From JBBQWS01 sp038210415 (GTDB lineage Bacteria > Actinomycetota > Actinomycetes > Prado026): a DNA stretch of 54,912 bases. Location: positions 1 to 54,912 of the forward strand of contig JBBQWS010000017.1 in assembly GCA_038210415.1 (NCBI GenBank), read 5' to 3'. Made by a program: the position numbers and the translations under genes. Below, one piece after another: positions 1 through 8,342 of this stretch (positions within the stretch are counted from its first letter, which is position 1; every line of letters starts with the position of its first letter). The notes under the pieces were generated by a model, which searched no databases, was not told the origin of the DNA, and worked only from the letters and a program-made list of their open reading frames with translations.

Positions 1-705
1 GCTGATGATCTCGCTGATCCGGATGCCGTACGTGTTCTCGACGACCACGACCTCGCCGCGGGCGATGAGTGTCCCGTTCACGAGCAGGTCTGCGAGGGAG
101 CCGACCTCGCGGTCGAGCTCGACGACCGCGCCGGGTGCGAGCGAGAGCAGCTCCTGGATCGTGATGTTGCTCCGGCCCAGCTCGACGGTGACCGACAGCG
201 AGACGTCACGGAGCAGTCCGATGCGGGACAGGTCGGCGGTCAGGGCGACCGGCGCGGGCACCGGTTCGACGTGGCGGTCGACGACGCGGAACACCAGGAC
301 GGCGCGGACCCGGCCGGCCACGGTCAGGGGGAGGTGGCACACGTCGGGCTTGCCGTCGACCCGAGCGAGGGCGACGTCAGCACTCAGCTCGTCGAGCGAG
401 GTGCTTTCGGCGTCCATGGCGGCGACCATCGCGCCGACGATCGGTTCGCTGGCCCCGACGAGGCCGTCGGGACCGCGATCGCGGAGCGGACCGGCCAGCT
501 CTGCGTCGATGACGAGCAGGACCTCGCCCTGCATGGTGCCCTGCACCTTGGTGAGCAGCGCCACAGGCGCGGACGTCGGCAGGTCGGCGCTCGTCGGAGC
601 GCCGTCGACCACCGCACCGACTGCCAACGCCTCGTCGGACGACAGGCCGGCCAGGACGGCGTTCGCCGCGCCGGTCAGTCGTGCGCCGAGGATCGAGTTC
701 ACCAT
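1..705 (-). CDS. fliN: Flagellar motor switch protein FliN/FliY (3' end cut by window edge)
   Basis: This is the C-ring switch protein that works with FliM and FliG in torque and direction switching at the flagellar base. The last 80 or so residues seen form a SpoA (FliN C-terminal) domain, with the family's usual stretch around NITIQELLSLAPGAVVELD and the near-terminal YGIRISEI. The roughly 140-residue N-terminal part is longer than in enteric FliN and looks like a divergent CheC/FliY-type domain. The ATG at 705 overlaps the fliM stop by 7 nt, so translation is coupled. At least 235 residues are in the window; only a few residues and the stop should be missing. Confidence 0.9.
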   Translation of the reverse strand, partial: MVNSILGARLTGAANAVLAGLSSDEALAVGAVVDGAPTSADLPTSAPVALLTKVQGTMQGEVLLVIDAELAGPLRDRGPDGLVGASEPIVGAMVAAMDAESTSLDELSADVALARVDGKPDVCHLPLTVAGRVRAVLVFRVVDRHVEPVPAPVALTADLSRIGLLRDVSLSVTVELGRSNITIQELLSLAPGAVVELDREVGSLADLLVNGTLIARGEVVVVENTYGIRISEIIS

Positions 706-1661
706 GCGGAAGCCTCCTGGCTGGACGGGTCGACGATGAGGACGGCCATGATTCGGCCTTCCGCACCAGGCACGGCTCGAGCGACGACGGTGCCGGCCGC
801 GGTGACGCTGAGTGGTGCGGTCGTCGGGTGGCGCAACGGGAGCACATCGCCGACCGACAGCTGGAAGAGCTGCTCCGGAGTGATCACCGCGGGCCGGAAC
901 TCGATGGCGACCTCGATCGCAACCGGCTGCAGGGCGCGCCCGACCAGGCTTCGGAAGTCGGCGCGCGCGGCGCCGCTGGATCGACTCCGCCCGGCCGGGC
1001 CGAGCAGCTGCTTGGCCACGGCCATGCCTGGAAGGCACAAGGCGGCTTGCGCGTCGGTCTCGCCGAGAAGCAGGTCGACGCGCACCGCAAGGACGTCCTC
1101 GACCGGGAGCTCGCGGGGCTCGTCAGCGGTTGTCTCCTCGATGGAGACCAGGCGGGCCTCGCCGAGCCGAAGAGCGATGAAGCAACCGGGCAACGTCGGA
1201 AGCATGCCCGCGGCGAGATGCGAGAGCAGGCTGCTGTCGATGCCCGACAGCGGTCGGTCGACCTGGTCGCCGACCGTGCCGCCGCCGAGCATGCGGTCGA
1301 TGCAGATCAGCGCCGCCCGACGCGGCAGCACGAGGATGACCGGCAGGTCGAGCGGAGGCGTCGTGAACGTGAAGAGGACCACCGGTGCCTGCAGGTCGGA
1401 GATGACGTCGCTCAGGCGTACGTGGTCGAGCCGGTTGACCGTGACCGTGCACGTCTCGCGCAGTGCCGTCGTCAGGATCCCGGTCCACACCTTGGCGAAC
1501 TGCTCCCCGCCGGCCCGCACCAGGTCGATCGACTCCGGTGACATGGTCGGGCGCGCCTTGAAGTCGTGCCGCCGCACGTCGGGGCCGTCAGGACGTACGG
1601 CAGGGCGACGTGGGCGCGCAGACATGTTCGGTCCGTCGGGACGCGAATCAGCGGCTGTCAC
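699..1661 (-). CDS. fliM: Flagellar motor switch protein FliM
   Basis: This is the C-ring protein that bridges FliG and FliN. The core begins at HDFKARP (about residue 32), the equivalent of the family's YDFKRP, and continues through the CheC-like middle domain (LDLPVILVLPRRAAL, then GGGTVGDQVDRPLSGID) to a C-terminal SpoA domain. The N-terminal CheY-binding motif LSQxEIDALL is not visible. The GTG at 1661 gives 320 aa; an ATG at 1625 (308 aa) is an equally possible start because neither has a clear ribosome site. It lies between fliL and fliN in the same operon. Confidence 0.9.
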   Translation of the reverse strand: MTAADSRPDGPNMSARPRRPAVRPDGPDVRRHDFKARPTMSPESIDLVRAGGEQFAKVWTGILTTALRETCTVTVNRLDHVRLSDVISDLQAPVVLFTFTTPPLDLPVILVLPRRAALICIDRMLGGGTVGDQVDRPLSGIDSSLLSHLAAGMLPTLPGCFIALRLGEARLVSIEETTADEPRELPVEDVLAVRVDLLLGETDAQAALCLPGMAVAKQLLGPAGRSRSSGAARADFRSLVGRALQPVAIEVAIEFRPAVITPEQLFQLSVGDVLPLRHPTTAPLSVTAAGTVVARAVPGAEGRIMAVLIVDPSSQEASAW

Positions 1662-1753
1662 GACGGCTTGTTCGGCACCCGGCAGCCGGGTCTGAGGGTT
1701 TTCAGGACCAGGGCCCTCACTCGTCCGGCCCAGTGGCCCGTCCGGGTACGGCG

Positions 1754-2197
1754 CTACTGCATGACGAACTCCGTGAAGTAGACGTCCATGACCTTGTCCG
1801 GGTACTGCTTCGCGGCGTCCGCGGCGAGTTCCGCCTTCGCCTTGTCGCGGGCCGACGGGGTGCTCAGGTCAGCCATCGTGCGGTTGGTGAAGAGCGCGAT
1901 CGCCGAGTCGAGCACCTGGCTGCCCTCCGGAGCCTCCTCGCCTGCCGCCTTCGTGGCCTGGAGGGCCAGACCCAGCTTCAGGTAGTGCCCGCCCGCGAGG
2001 TTGATGTTGATCGCGTCGAGCTTGACGACCGCACCGGCCTCGGGCTTCGGTTTCGCCGCGGCCGCGCCGCCGCTGCTCTTGCCCATGAACTTGTAGCCGG
2101 CGCCCGCAACGAGCAGGACGACGACGATCATGATGATCAGCTTCTTCTTCGACTTCGCCGGCGCCTCACCTTCGGCGGCGGCCTTCTTCTTGGCCAT
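1754..2197 (-). CDS. fliL: Flagellar basal body-associated protein FliL
   Basis: FliL is a single-pass membrane protein that associates with the stator and supports motor output. The 147-aa product has a Lys-rich cytoplasmic start, one transmembrane helix at about residues 19-37 (LIIMIVVVLLVAGAGY) and a periplasmic FliL domain with the typical DAININLAGGHYLKLGLAL stretch and a C-terminal VMDVYFTEFVMQ. GGAAGGAG sits about 9 nt before the ATG. It follows motB by 30 nt and precedes fliM. Confidence 0.93.
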   Translation of the reverse strand: MAKKKAAAEGEAPAKSKKKLIIMIVVVLLVAGAGYKFMGKSSGGAAAAKPKPEAGAVVKLDAININLAGGHYLKLGLALQATKAAGEEAPEGSQVLDSAIALFTNRTMADLSTPSARDKAKAELAADAAKQYPDKVMDVYFTEFVMQ

Positions 2198-2227
2198 GTC
2201 GACTGCTCCTTCCTGAAAGGGTTCCTT

Positions 2228-3088
2228 CTAGGTGATTGGGGCGACGGACGGGATGAGGGCGCTGACCTCCGCGCTGAGCGACGACTCGATGACGATCTCG
2301 ACCCGACGGTTCTTGGTAGCGGCTTGTGGATCCTTTGGGGGCAGCAACGGGCGCTGGTCGGCGTTTCCGGTGGCGCTGAGCCGGTGGGCGGCGATCCCCT
2401 CCTGCTCGATCAGGAAGCGCACAACGGTGACCGCCCGAGCGACCGACAGCTCCCACTCGGTCGGGAAGAACTTGGGTCGTCCGACCTGGTTGGTGTTGCC
2501 CTCTACGGAGATGTCGTTGGGCAGCGCCTGCAGGGCGGGAACGAGCGCAGCCAGGAGCTGCGCGCCCTGAGGCCGGAGCGTCGCGAGGTCAGCCGGGAAG
2601 ACCACTTGGTTGGTCAGGATGCTGACGACGAGTCCCCGCTTGTCGTAGCGGAAGGAGACATTGTTCAGCAGGCCCTTGGCTTTGAGCGCGGCGATGATCT
2701 TCGCTCGGGCCTGCTCCAGCCGCGCGACTTCGGCCGCAGCGGCCTTTCCGGCCTCGGCGGCCGCGCCGCGCTCCTTCGCTGTGGCCGTCGACGCGCTCTC
2801 GGGACCGCCGAAGCCGCCTACGCTGATCGGGTGCGGCGAGATCGGCTGGTCGGCGAGAACCCCCTGCGTACCACTGAGGTTCGACTGCGGCGAGCCGAAG
2901 CCCGCAGCCATTCCGGTGGCCAGCTGGTTGAACTTCTTCTGGTCGACCTGACTGATGGCGAACAGCACGATGAACAGCACCATGAGCAGGGTGAGCATGT
3001 CGGCATAGGTGACCAGCCACCGCTCGTGGTTCTCGTGCTCCTCCTCGTGGGCGCCACCATGCTTGCGCTTGCTCGTGGCGTGACTCAT
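2228..3088 (-). CDS. motB: Flagellar motor stator protein MotB
   Basis: MotB is the peptidoglycan-anchored half of the proton channel that drives the flagellum. In the 286-aa product a basic N-terminus is followed by the plug/TM segment RWLVTYADMLTLLMVLFIVL, where the Asp of YADM is the expected proton-carrying residue. A linker and an OmpA-like peptidoglycan-binding domain follow (VSFRYDKRGLVVSI; VEGNTNQVG; FPTEWELSVARAVTVVRFL). The ATG at 3088 overlaps the motA stop by 1 nt (TGATG), so the two stator subunits are translationally coupled. Confidence 0.95.
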   Translation of the reverse strand: MSHATSKRKHGGAHEEEHENHERWLVTYADMLTLLMVLFIVLFAISQVDQKKFNQLATGMAAGFGSPQSNLSGTQGVLADQPISPHPISVGGFGGPESASTATAKERGAAAEAGKAAAAEVARLEQARAKIIAALKAKGLLNNVSFRYDKRGLVVSILTNQVVFPADLATLRPQGAQLLAALVPALQALPNDISVEGNTNQVGRPKFFPTEWELSVARAVTVVRFLIEQEGIAAHRLSATGNADQRPLLPPKDPQAATKNRRVEIVIESSLSAEVSALIPSVAPIT

Positions 3089-3864
3089 CAGGCAGCCTTC
3101 GCGCGCTCGTCGCTGTCGGCGCTCTGCGGCACCAGGGCCCGCAGCCTCTGTGCGACTAGGCGCGGGTTCGCGCCGGCCTGGATCGACATGATGCCCTCGA
3201 TCGCCAGGTTCATCTGGGCGATCTCGAGCTCGCTGAGCCGCTTCAGCTTGTTGCTGATGGGCATCCAGAACACGTTGGCCGTCATGACCCCCCACAGGGT
3301 CGCGATGAACGCGCTCGCGATCAGCTTTCCCAACTGGTCCGGCTTGCTGAGGTTGGACAGCACGTGGATCAGGCCGATGACCGTCCCGATGATGCCGATG
3401 GTCGGCGCGTAGCCGCCCATGTCGCCGAAGATCTTGGCGCCGGCCTTGTCGACCGAGCGCTTCACGTCGACCTCGGACTCCAGCAGGGAGCGCAGGTCCT
3501 CCGGGTCGGTGCCGTCGATGGCCAGGCCCAGGCCCCGCTTGAGGAAGTCGTCGTCGATGTCCTTGGCTGCGTCCTCGAGTGCCAGGAGTCCTTCGCGGCG
3601 GGCGCGCTCGGCGAGCGGGACGATGGCTTCGATGAGGGTGCCCGGGTCGGGCGCTTTGGTGGTGAGGGCACGGATCAGCGACTTGATGACGCCGATCCCG
3701 TCCGCCATCATGCCGCCGGCCATCGCAGCACCGAACGTTCCGAAGAAGACGAGGAGCATCGGGGGGATCAGGACGATGGCCATCGGGCTTGAGCCCTCCA
3801 TGACCATGGAGAGCAGGATCCCCCCGAAGGCCAGTACGAGGCCGATGATTGTGCCGGGATCCAT
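3088..3864 (-). CDS. motA: Flagellar motor stator protein MotA
   Basis: MotA is the four-helix membrane subunit of the stator, which forms the proton path with MotB and pushes on FliG. The 258-aa product starts with MDPGTIIGLVLAFGGILLSM and has the conserved segments GIMADG-like GGMMADGIG, GGYAPTIGIIGTVIGLIHVL and FIATLWGVMTANVFWMPI. The ATG overlaps the flbD stop by 1 nt, and the stop overlaps the motB start. The whole flbD-motA-motB set reads as one transcript. Confidence 0.95.
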   Translation of the reverse strand: MDPGTIIGLVLAFGGILLSMVMEGSSPMAIVLIPPMLLVFFGTFGAAMAGGMMADGIGVIKSLIRALTTKAPDPGTLIEAIVPLAERARREGLLALEDAAKDIDDDFLKRGLGLAIDGTDPEDLRSLLESEVDVKRSVDKAGAKIFGDMGGYAPTIGIIGTVIGLIHVLSNLSKPDQLGKLIASAFIATLWGVMTANVFWMPISNKLKRLSELEIAQMNLAIEGIMSIQAGANPRLVAQRLRALVPQSADSDERAKAA

Positions 3865-4160
3865 CAGGTGTCCCGGCGGGTGATCGACACGACTCGGGCG
3901 GTGTGTTCGGAGGCCGCAGATGCGTTGTCGAAGCCCATGCCGGAGTCATAGCTGTTGCTGGGGGTCAGGTCGTGCGCTGTGGCCACGATGGAGGCGCGGT
4001 ACTCGCGAGCCAGGTCCATCAGCTCACGGAGGGACTCTCGGACGACGTATTTCGTCCCGTCGACCAGGGTCACCACGGTGTCGGGGGTGGCCTCAGCCCG
4101 CTCGATGAGATCGGGGTTGAGAGCGAACTGCACCCCGTTGATTCGGGTTAGCAGGATCAC
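3864..4160 (-). CDS. flbD: FlbD family flagellar protein
   Basis: This small flagellar protein of unclear role is found in spirochaetes, Firmicutes and Actinobacteria, usually between flgE and motA as here. The 98-aa product begins ILLTRINGVQFALNPDLIE and continues ATPDTVVTLVDGTKYVVRESL, which covers the whole family domain. About 40 extra residues of low complexity follow. The start is a GTG at 4160, with AAGGACGG about 6 nt upstream. It is preceded by a 140-bp gap holding a candidate sigma-28-type promoter, so it is likely the first gene of flbD-motAB-fliLMN. Confidence 0.85.
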   Translation of the reverse strand: MILLTRINGVQFALNPDLIERAEATPDTVVTLVDGTKYVVRESLRELMDLAREYRASIVATAHDLTPSNSYDSGMGFDNASAASEHTARVVSITRRDT

Positions 4161-4213
4161 GATGTCCGTCCTTGGAAAGTGTCGGTGCGAGCCGTCCGTG
4201 GCCCTCAGCCCAA

Positions 4214-4241
4214 GCATCGGCGGGAGGCGGTCCGATCTGAG
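4214..4241 (-). promoter_or_regulatory. Candidate FliA/WhiG-type promoter upstream of flbD
   Basis: Read on the minus strand, this is CTCA, 16 nt, then GCCGATGC. The same CTCA-N16-(G/A)CCGAT layout with exactly the same spacing precedes flgB and fliC. The second half matches the GCCGATAA -10 element known for FliA and WhiG sigma factors. The predicted start is about 45-50 nt before the flbD GTG. The promoter function is inferred from the pattern only. Confidence 0.55.
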
Positions 4242-4300
4242 CCGAAACGTGCGTCGGCCCCGCCCTCGCGCAGGGTGCGCGGGAGCGAGGCCGGTCACGC

Positions 4301-5497
4301 CTATCGCTTGAGCTGGACCAGGTCCTGCAGGATCTCGTCCGATGTGGTGATGACCCGCGAGTTCGCCTGGAAGCCGCGTTCGGCGATGATCAGGTTGGTG
4401 AACTCCTGTGCCAGGTCGACGTTGGACATCTCCAGCAGACCGCTCGCGAGCTTGCCGCGACCGCCGGTACCGGCGATGCCGATCTGCGCCGTCCCGGAGT
4501 CCGCACTCGTGCGGTACGTGCTGTTGCCGGACTTCTCCAGACCGGCCGGGTTGACGAAGGTGGCCAGCGCGACCTGCCCGAGGTTCTGCTTGAGCCCGTT
4601 GCTGAAGACGCCGACCAGGGTGCCGTCCGGCGAGATCGTGAAGCCTTGCAACGTCCCCGGAGCAGCGCCGCCACCCTGGCTGGTCACAGTGGCCGACGCC
4701 GCGCCGCCGTACTGGGTGAGGGTGGTCGCGCCGACCGCGATCGTCCCGCCCCATGGTGCTGTCACCGACACGGGCGACGCACTGGTCAGCGCGCCCGACG
4801 GCCCGAAAGTCAGTGTGCTGGAGCCGAGCGAGGTCGCACCCTCGGCGGCGGCCATGGTCCACGTGTCCGCGGCGGTCTTGGTGAACGTGTAGCTGATCGT
4901 GTGGGCCGCCCCCTGCGGGTCGTACGCGATCATCGACGAGGCGACGACCCCACCGACGGGGGTAGCGGCGTCGAGGTTCCCACCGAGGGCACCGGTCGTG
5001 GTCGCCGTCGGGGCGAGCATCGCCGAAACCGGCAGCGTGACGGTGCCGGGCGGCTGGCTGGTGTCGACAACGCCATTCGTCGCGCCCCAACCCTGTACGG
5101 TCGCGCCGTCCTGGGTGACCAGCCGGCCGTTCGCATCGAAGTTAAACGAACCGGACCGGGTGTAGAGGTCCTGGCCGTCCTGCTTGAGGGCGAAGAGCCC
5201 GTCGCCCTGGATCATCAGGTCGGTGGCCCGCCCCGTGTTCTGGGCGGCCCCCTGCGCGAAGTTGGTCGTAATGCCGGCGACCTTCACCCCGAGCCCGACC
5301 TGGGCCGGGTTGGTCCCGCCGTTCGCACCCGCGGGAGCGCCGGACGCCTGGATCAGCTGGCTGAGGGTGTCCTCGAAGACCGTCTGGCTCGACTTGAAGC
5401 CGGCCGTGTTGACGTTGGCGATGTTGTTGCCGGTGACGTCGAGCATTGTCTGGTGGGCCCGCAGGCCGGTGATGCCGGAGAACAGTGAGCGAAGCAT
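4301..5497 (-). CDS. flgE: Flagellar hook protein FlgE
   Basis: FlgE is the subunit of the curved hook outside the cell. The 398-aa product starts MLRSLFSGITGLRAHQTMLD and has the rod/hook motif VTGNNIANVNTAGFKSS at about residues 21-37. A variable, Ala/Thr/Gly-rich middle follows, then the C-terminal signature (NVDLAQEFTNLIIAERGFQANSRVITTSDEILQDLVQLKR). AGGAG lies 6 nt before the ATG. It follows the cap gene flgD by 34 nt. No separate FlgF or FlgG is present in the window. Confidence 0.95.
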   Translation of the reverse strand: MLRSLFSGITGLRAHQTMLDVTGNNIANVNTAGFKSSQTVFEDTLSQLIQASGAPAGANGGTNPAQVGLGVKVAGITTNFAQGAAQNTGRATDLMIQGDGLFALKQDGQDLYTRSGSFNFDANGRLVTQDGATVQGWGATNGVVDTSQPPGTVTLPVSAMLAPTATTTGALGGNLDAATPVGGVVASSMIAYDPQGAAHTISYTFTKTAADTWTMAAAEGATSLGSSTLTFGPSGALTSASPVSVTAPWGGTIAVGATTLTQYGGAASATVTSQGGGAAPGTLQGFTISPDGTLVGVFSNGLKQNLGQVALATFVNPAGLEKSGNSTYRTSADSGTAQIGIAGTGGRGKLASGLLEMSNVDLAQEFTNLIIAERGFQANSRVITTSDEILQDLVQLKR

Positions 5498-5531
5498 GGT
5501 GACTCCTGTGAAGTAAGGACGTGGGGCCCGA

Positions 5532-5972
5532 TCAACCAGTGGTGCCGGGGGCGATCTTGGTCACCTCTGCGATCGGGACGTCCTTGTCCCCGACGCGGAG
5601 TGTCGGCCCGGATGAGCCGAAACTGGCGAACTCGACGATCCCGGTGGCTTCCGTGCCATCGGCCTTCGTGTAGGTCACGCTGCGACCGACCAGGGCAGCC
5701 GCCTGCAGGAAGCCCTGGGCCCCGAGCATCGCGGTGTTCGTCGCGTCGATGTTCGTCAGCTTGGACAAGCTGGTGAACTGCGCCGTCTGCGCCATGAACT
5801 GGCTGGAGTCCTGCGGCTTCATCGGGTCCTGGTACTTCAGCTGGGCTACCAGAAGCTTGAGGAACGCGTCCTCGCCGAGTGAGTTGGACCCCGTCGTGCT
5901 AGGCGTGGTCGGCTGCGTCCCGGGCAGGGCTCCGATGGGGATTACCGGAATGGCTCCGACTGGCGTCGTCAT
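5532..5972 (-). CDS. flgD: Flagellar hook assembly (capping) protein FlgD
   Basis: FlgD forms the cap under which hook subunits polymerise. The 146-aa product has the conserved N-terminal block EDAFLKLLVAQLKYQDPMKP (residues about 34-53) and DSSQFMAQTAQFTSLSKL, followed by a short Ig/tudor-like part (VGRSVTYTKADGTEATGIVEF). It is shorter than enteric FlgD (about 230 aa), as is usual in Gram-positive bacteria. AAGGAGA stands 6 nt before the ATG. It lies 10 nt after fliK and before flgE. Confidence 0.93.
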   Translation of the reverse strand: MTTPVGAIPVIPIGALPGTQPTTPSTTGSNSLGEDAFLKLLVAQLKYQDPMKPQDSSQFMAQTAQFTSLSKLTNIDATNTAMLGAQGFLQAAALVGRSVTYTKADGTEATGIVEFASFGSSGPTLRVGDKDVPIAEVTKIAPGTTG

Positions 5973-5982
5973 AGGTTCTCCT

Positions 5983-7350
5983 TCACATCCGTAGGTCGAG
6001 CAGGGACCTGCCGGTCGCGGACTTGGGCGGGTGCGGGGGCAGCGGGTCGGGATCGCGACCGCGGGCCCGTTGGTCCGGATCTCGTTCGCGCTGGGACGAC
6101 GGCGCAGGTGGTGGTCCGGGCTGCTGGTCGGGAGTACGCCCGCCCGTGGTCACGTCGATCGATGTCGCCGGCGTCCCGAGCTGTTCCAGCTGGTGGCGCA
6201 GGTCGGGCAGCGCGCCGCGCAACGTCTCGACGGCCAGTTCTCCCCCGGCCAACCGCACGTGCATCGCGCCGTCCCGCAGCTCGACCGTGACCCGCACGGA
6301 ACCGAGCTCGGCGGGATGCAGCTCGACCGTCAGCACGTGCGTTCCCTCCGCGCCGCGACGCAGTGGGGAGATCAGGTGCGCGACCTGGACTGCGACCGGA
6401 GCCGCCGCCGCGGGTGCGGCCGCGACCGCCTCGACCTCTGCCGTCCGGGTCGGCCCGGCCGCGGCCGTGATCGCAGCGCTGGTGGGCGGCTGCCCGGCCG
6501 GGGCGGCTGGAGCGACCGCTGCCCGGTGCCGAAGGTCGCGTGGTGCGACCTCGTCGCCGCCGATCGCTGTTGGGGCCGCGGTCAACGTCACCATGTCCGA
6601 GGTGGCCTGAACGGTGGGCTGAGCGGTGGGCTGAGGGGCGGTTTTGACGGTGGCGACCGGCGCCGCGACTGGCGAGACCGAGACGGTCGGCGCCGACGTG
6701 TTCGGGACTGGGGAAGCTCCCTTGCCCTCCCGCTGACCGCTGACCGCGGGTGTCGAAACGTCAGCCGCCGCCTGCCCCGGGACCGCCTGGGCGCAGACCA
6801 GCGGCGTGGCCGGTGCCGGCACCGCCGAGGGCTGCACGGGCGAAGGTGCCACCGTCGTCGCTCTGATCGCCGGGATGGATGGCCTCGTGATGGCAACCGC
6901 CGCCATGACGGGTGTCGCCATGACGGGTGTCGCCATGACCGATGCCGCGACGCCCGGCCGCGGAACGGGCGTCTCCAGTGCCGGGGCGACCGGTGCCGTA
7001 AGAACGGGCGCTGCGGCAGCGGGTGCCGGCGGAACTGGCCCGGCGACGGCGACCGTGGCGACTGCAGGGATCGCAGCGACTGCAGGGACGGCCGGCGTCG
7101 CCGCGACCGGCTGACCCTCGGCTGACGACGGCTGGACGACGGGTGCGCCGTGGCGGGTCTGACGCGTCGTCGGGGCCGGCTTGGTCGGCCGAGCCGGCGA
7201 GTCAGGGGCCAGCACCTGGGCCACCGCTGCCGCGAAGTGGTCGGCCGACTCGGAGTGCCGGTTCGCGCGCTGCCCGCGGGCGGCAGGCTCGACGCTAGAG
7301 CCGCCGGGGATGATCGCAGCCGCCTGGCTGGTCAGGGTCGGGGTGCTCAT
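5983..7350 (-). CDS. fliK: Flagellar hook-length control protein FliK
   Basis: FliK is the secreted ruler that sets hook length and switches export specificity. The 455-aa product has a long Ala/Pro/Val-rich, low-complexity N-terminal two thirds, including a short tandem of ATPVM units encoded by 15-nt repeats near 6905-6940. The C-terminal Flg_hook domain is clear (VELHPAELGSVRVTVELRDGAMHVRLAG, then LRHQLEQLG). The tail is Gln/Arg/Pro-rich. The ATG at 7350 overlaps the stop of the upstream wall-hydrolase gene by 4 nt. Function is assigned from the C-terminal domain and position. Confidence 0.88.
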   Translation of the reverse strand: MSTPTLTSQAAAIIPGGSSVEPAARGQRANRHSESADHFAAAVAQVLAPDSPARPTKPAPTTRQTRHGAPVVQPSSAEGQPVAATPAVPAVAAIPAVATVAVAGPVPPAPAAAAPVLTAPVAPALETPVPRPGVAASVMATPVMATPVMAAVAITRPSIPAIRATTVAPSPVQPSAVPAPATPLVCAQAVPGQAAADVSTPAVSGQREGKGASPVPNTSAPTVSVSPVAAPVATVKTAPQPTAQPTVQATSDMVTLTAAPTAIGGDEVAPRDLRHRAAVAPAAPAGQPPTSAAITAAAGPTRTAEVEAVAAAPAAAAPVAVQVAHLISPLRRGAEGTHVLTVELHPAELGSVRVTVELRDGAMHVRLAGGELAVETLRGALPDLRHQLEQLGTPATSIDVTTGGRTPDQQPGPPPAPSSQRERDPDQRARGRDPDPLPPHPPKSATGRSLLDLRM

Positions 7351-8342
7351 ACGTTGTCCTTCGCCATCAGGGCAGCCACGTTCTTCACGTACGCCTGGGT
7401 CTCGGCGTAAGGCGGGATGCCGCCGTACTCGCGCACGGCACCCGCTCCGGCGTTGTAGGCGGCCAGCGCCAGCGGGAGGGACCCGAAGGCTTTCAGCCCG
7501 TCCTTCAGCAGCCGAGCGGCTCCGTCGATCGCCTGGGCCGGGTTCATCGGGTCGACGCCGAGGGCACGCGCGGTGCCCGGCATGATCTGCATCAGGCCCG
7601 CCGCCCCCTTCGGGCTCATCGCGTCGACGCGGCACGACGACTCGATCTGCGCGACCGCCGCCAGCGTCCCCGCGGGCAGGTGGTACTTCGTCTCCGCGGC
7701 CGCGAACATCGGCTGGAGGGCGGCCAGCCGCTGGCTGAACGTCCCCGTGATCGACGGCGTGAGCTGCGAGGTGAAGGCCAGCTGGGGGGTGCTCGCCGGG
7801 TCCGCGATGATCCGACGGATGGCGGTCGGCGTCTCGTACACCGGGCCGACGCGGACATTCCTGCCCGGGTACGGAGCCTCGATCATCTGCCCGCCACCCA
7901 TGTAGATGCCGATGTGATGCACCGGGTGACCGAACGCGAGCAGGTCGCCCGGCTTCGCGTCGGCCATGTCGGCGACGGCCTTGCCGGCTTTGGCCTGGTC
8001 GGCGCTGACCCTGGGCAGGGGGATGCCGAGGTCGCGGAAGACCCGCTGGACCAAACCGGAGCAGTCGAGTCCCTTCGCCGGGTCCGTGCCTCCCCACACG
8101 TACGGCACGCCGAGGTACTTGCGCGCGTCCGCCACGACCTCCGGACCCGTTGCGCCGCCGCCCGGCGTCGAGGTCGTGGCGGCAGCCAGGGCCTGCGCGA
8201 ACGTCGTTCCGTCCGCCGAGTTCGTCGAGCTGACGGCGCCGGCGGCGTCGACCTGACTGGGGCTGGGTGCGAGTGCCGAGTACCGCGCCTGGATGGTCGC
8301 GATCCGGCTCAGGACGTCGGCCATGCCGGTGTCGATGCTCAT
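7347..8342 (-). CDS. Flagellar-operon NlpC/P60 endopeptidase fused to a lytic transglycosylase (SLT) domain
   Basis: This 331-aa protein combines two peptidoglycan-cutting domains. Residues about 66-175 form an NlpC/P60 cysteine peptidase, with the nucleophile in DCSGLV (Cys94) and the His in HHIGIYMGGG (His142/143). Residues about 205-325 form a soluble-lytic-transglycosylase domain with the catalytic Glu in QIESS (Glu234), GLMQIMPGTA and LAAYNAGAGAV. No signal peptide is obvious, so export may be by the flagellar apparatus. It sits between fliJ and fliK with 4-nt overlaps at both ends, so it probably opens the cell wall for the rod, the job FlgJ does in enterics. Domain calls are firm; the rod-assembly role is inference. 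Confidence 0.9.
   Translation of the reverse strand: MSIDTGMADVLSRIATIQARYSALAPSPSQVDAAGAVSSTNSADGTTFAQALAAATTSTPGGGATGPEVVADARKYLGVPYVWGGTDPAKGLDCSGLVQRVFRDLGIPLPRVSADQAKAGKAVADMADAKPGDLLAFGHPVHHIGIYMGGGQMIEAPYPGRNVRVGPVYETPTAIRRIIADPASTPQLAFTSQLTPSITGTFSQRLAALQPMFAAAETKYHLPAGTLAAVAQIESSCRVDAMSPKGAAGLMQIMPGTARALGVDPMNPAQAIDGAARLLKDGLKAFGSLPLALAAYNAGAGAVREYGGIPPYAETQAYVKNVAALMAKDNV

Noticed and set aside
6901..6945. 15-nt tandem repeats inside fliK as a possible CRISPR or phase-variation tract
   Set aside because: The repeats are three in-frame copies in an Ala/Pro-rich linker, with no spacers. Length changes would stay in frame, as expected of a low-complexity ruler region.
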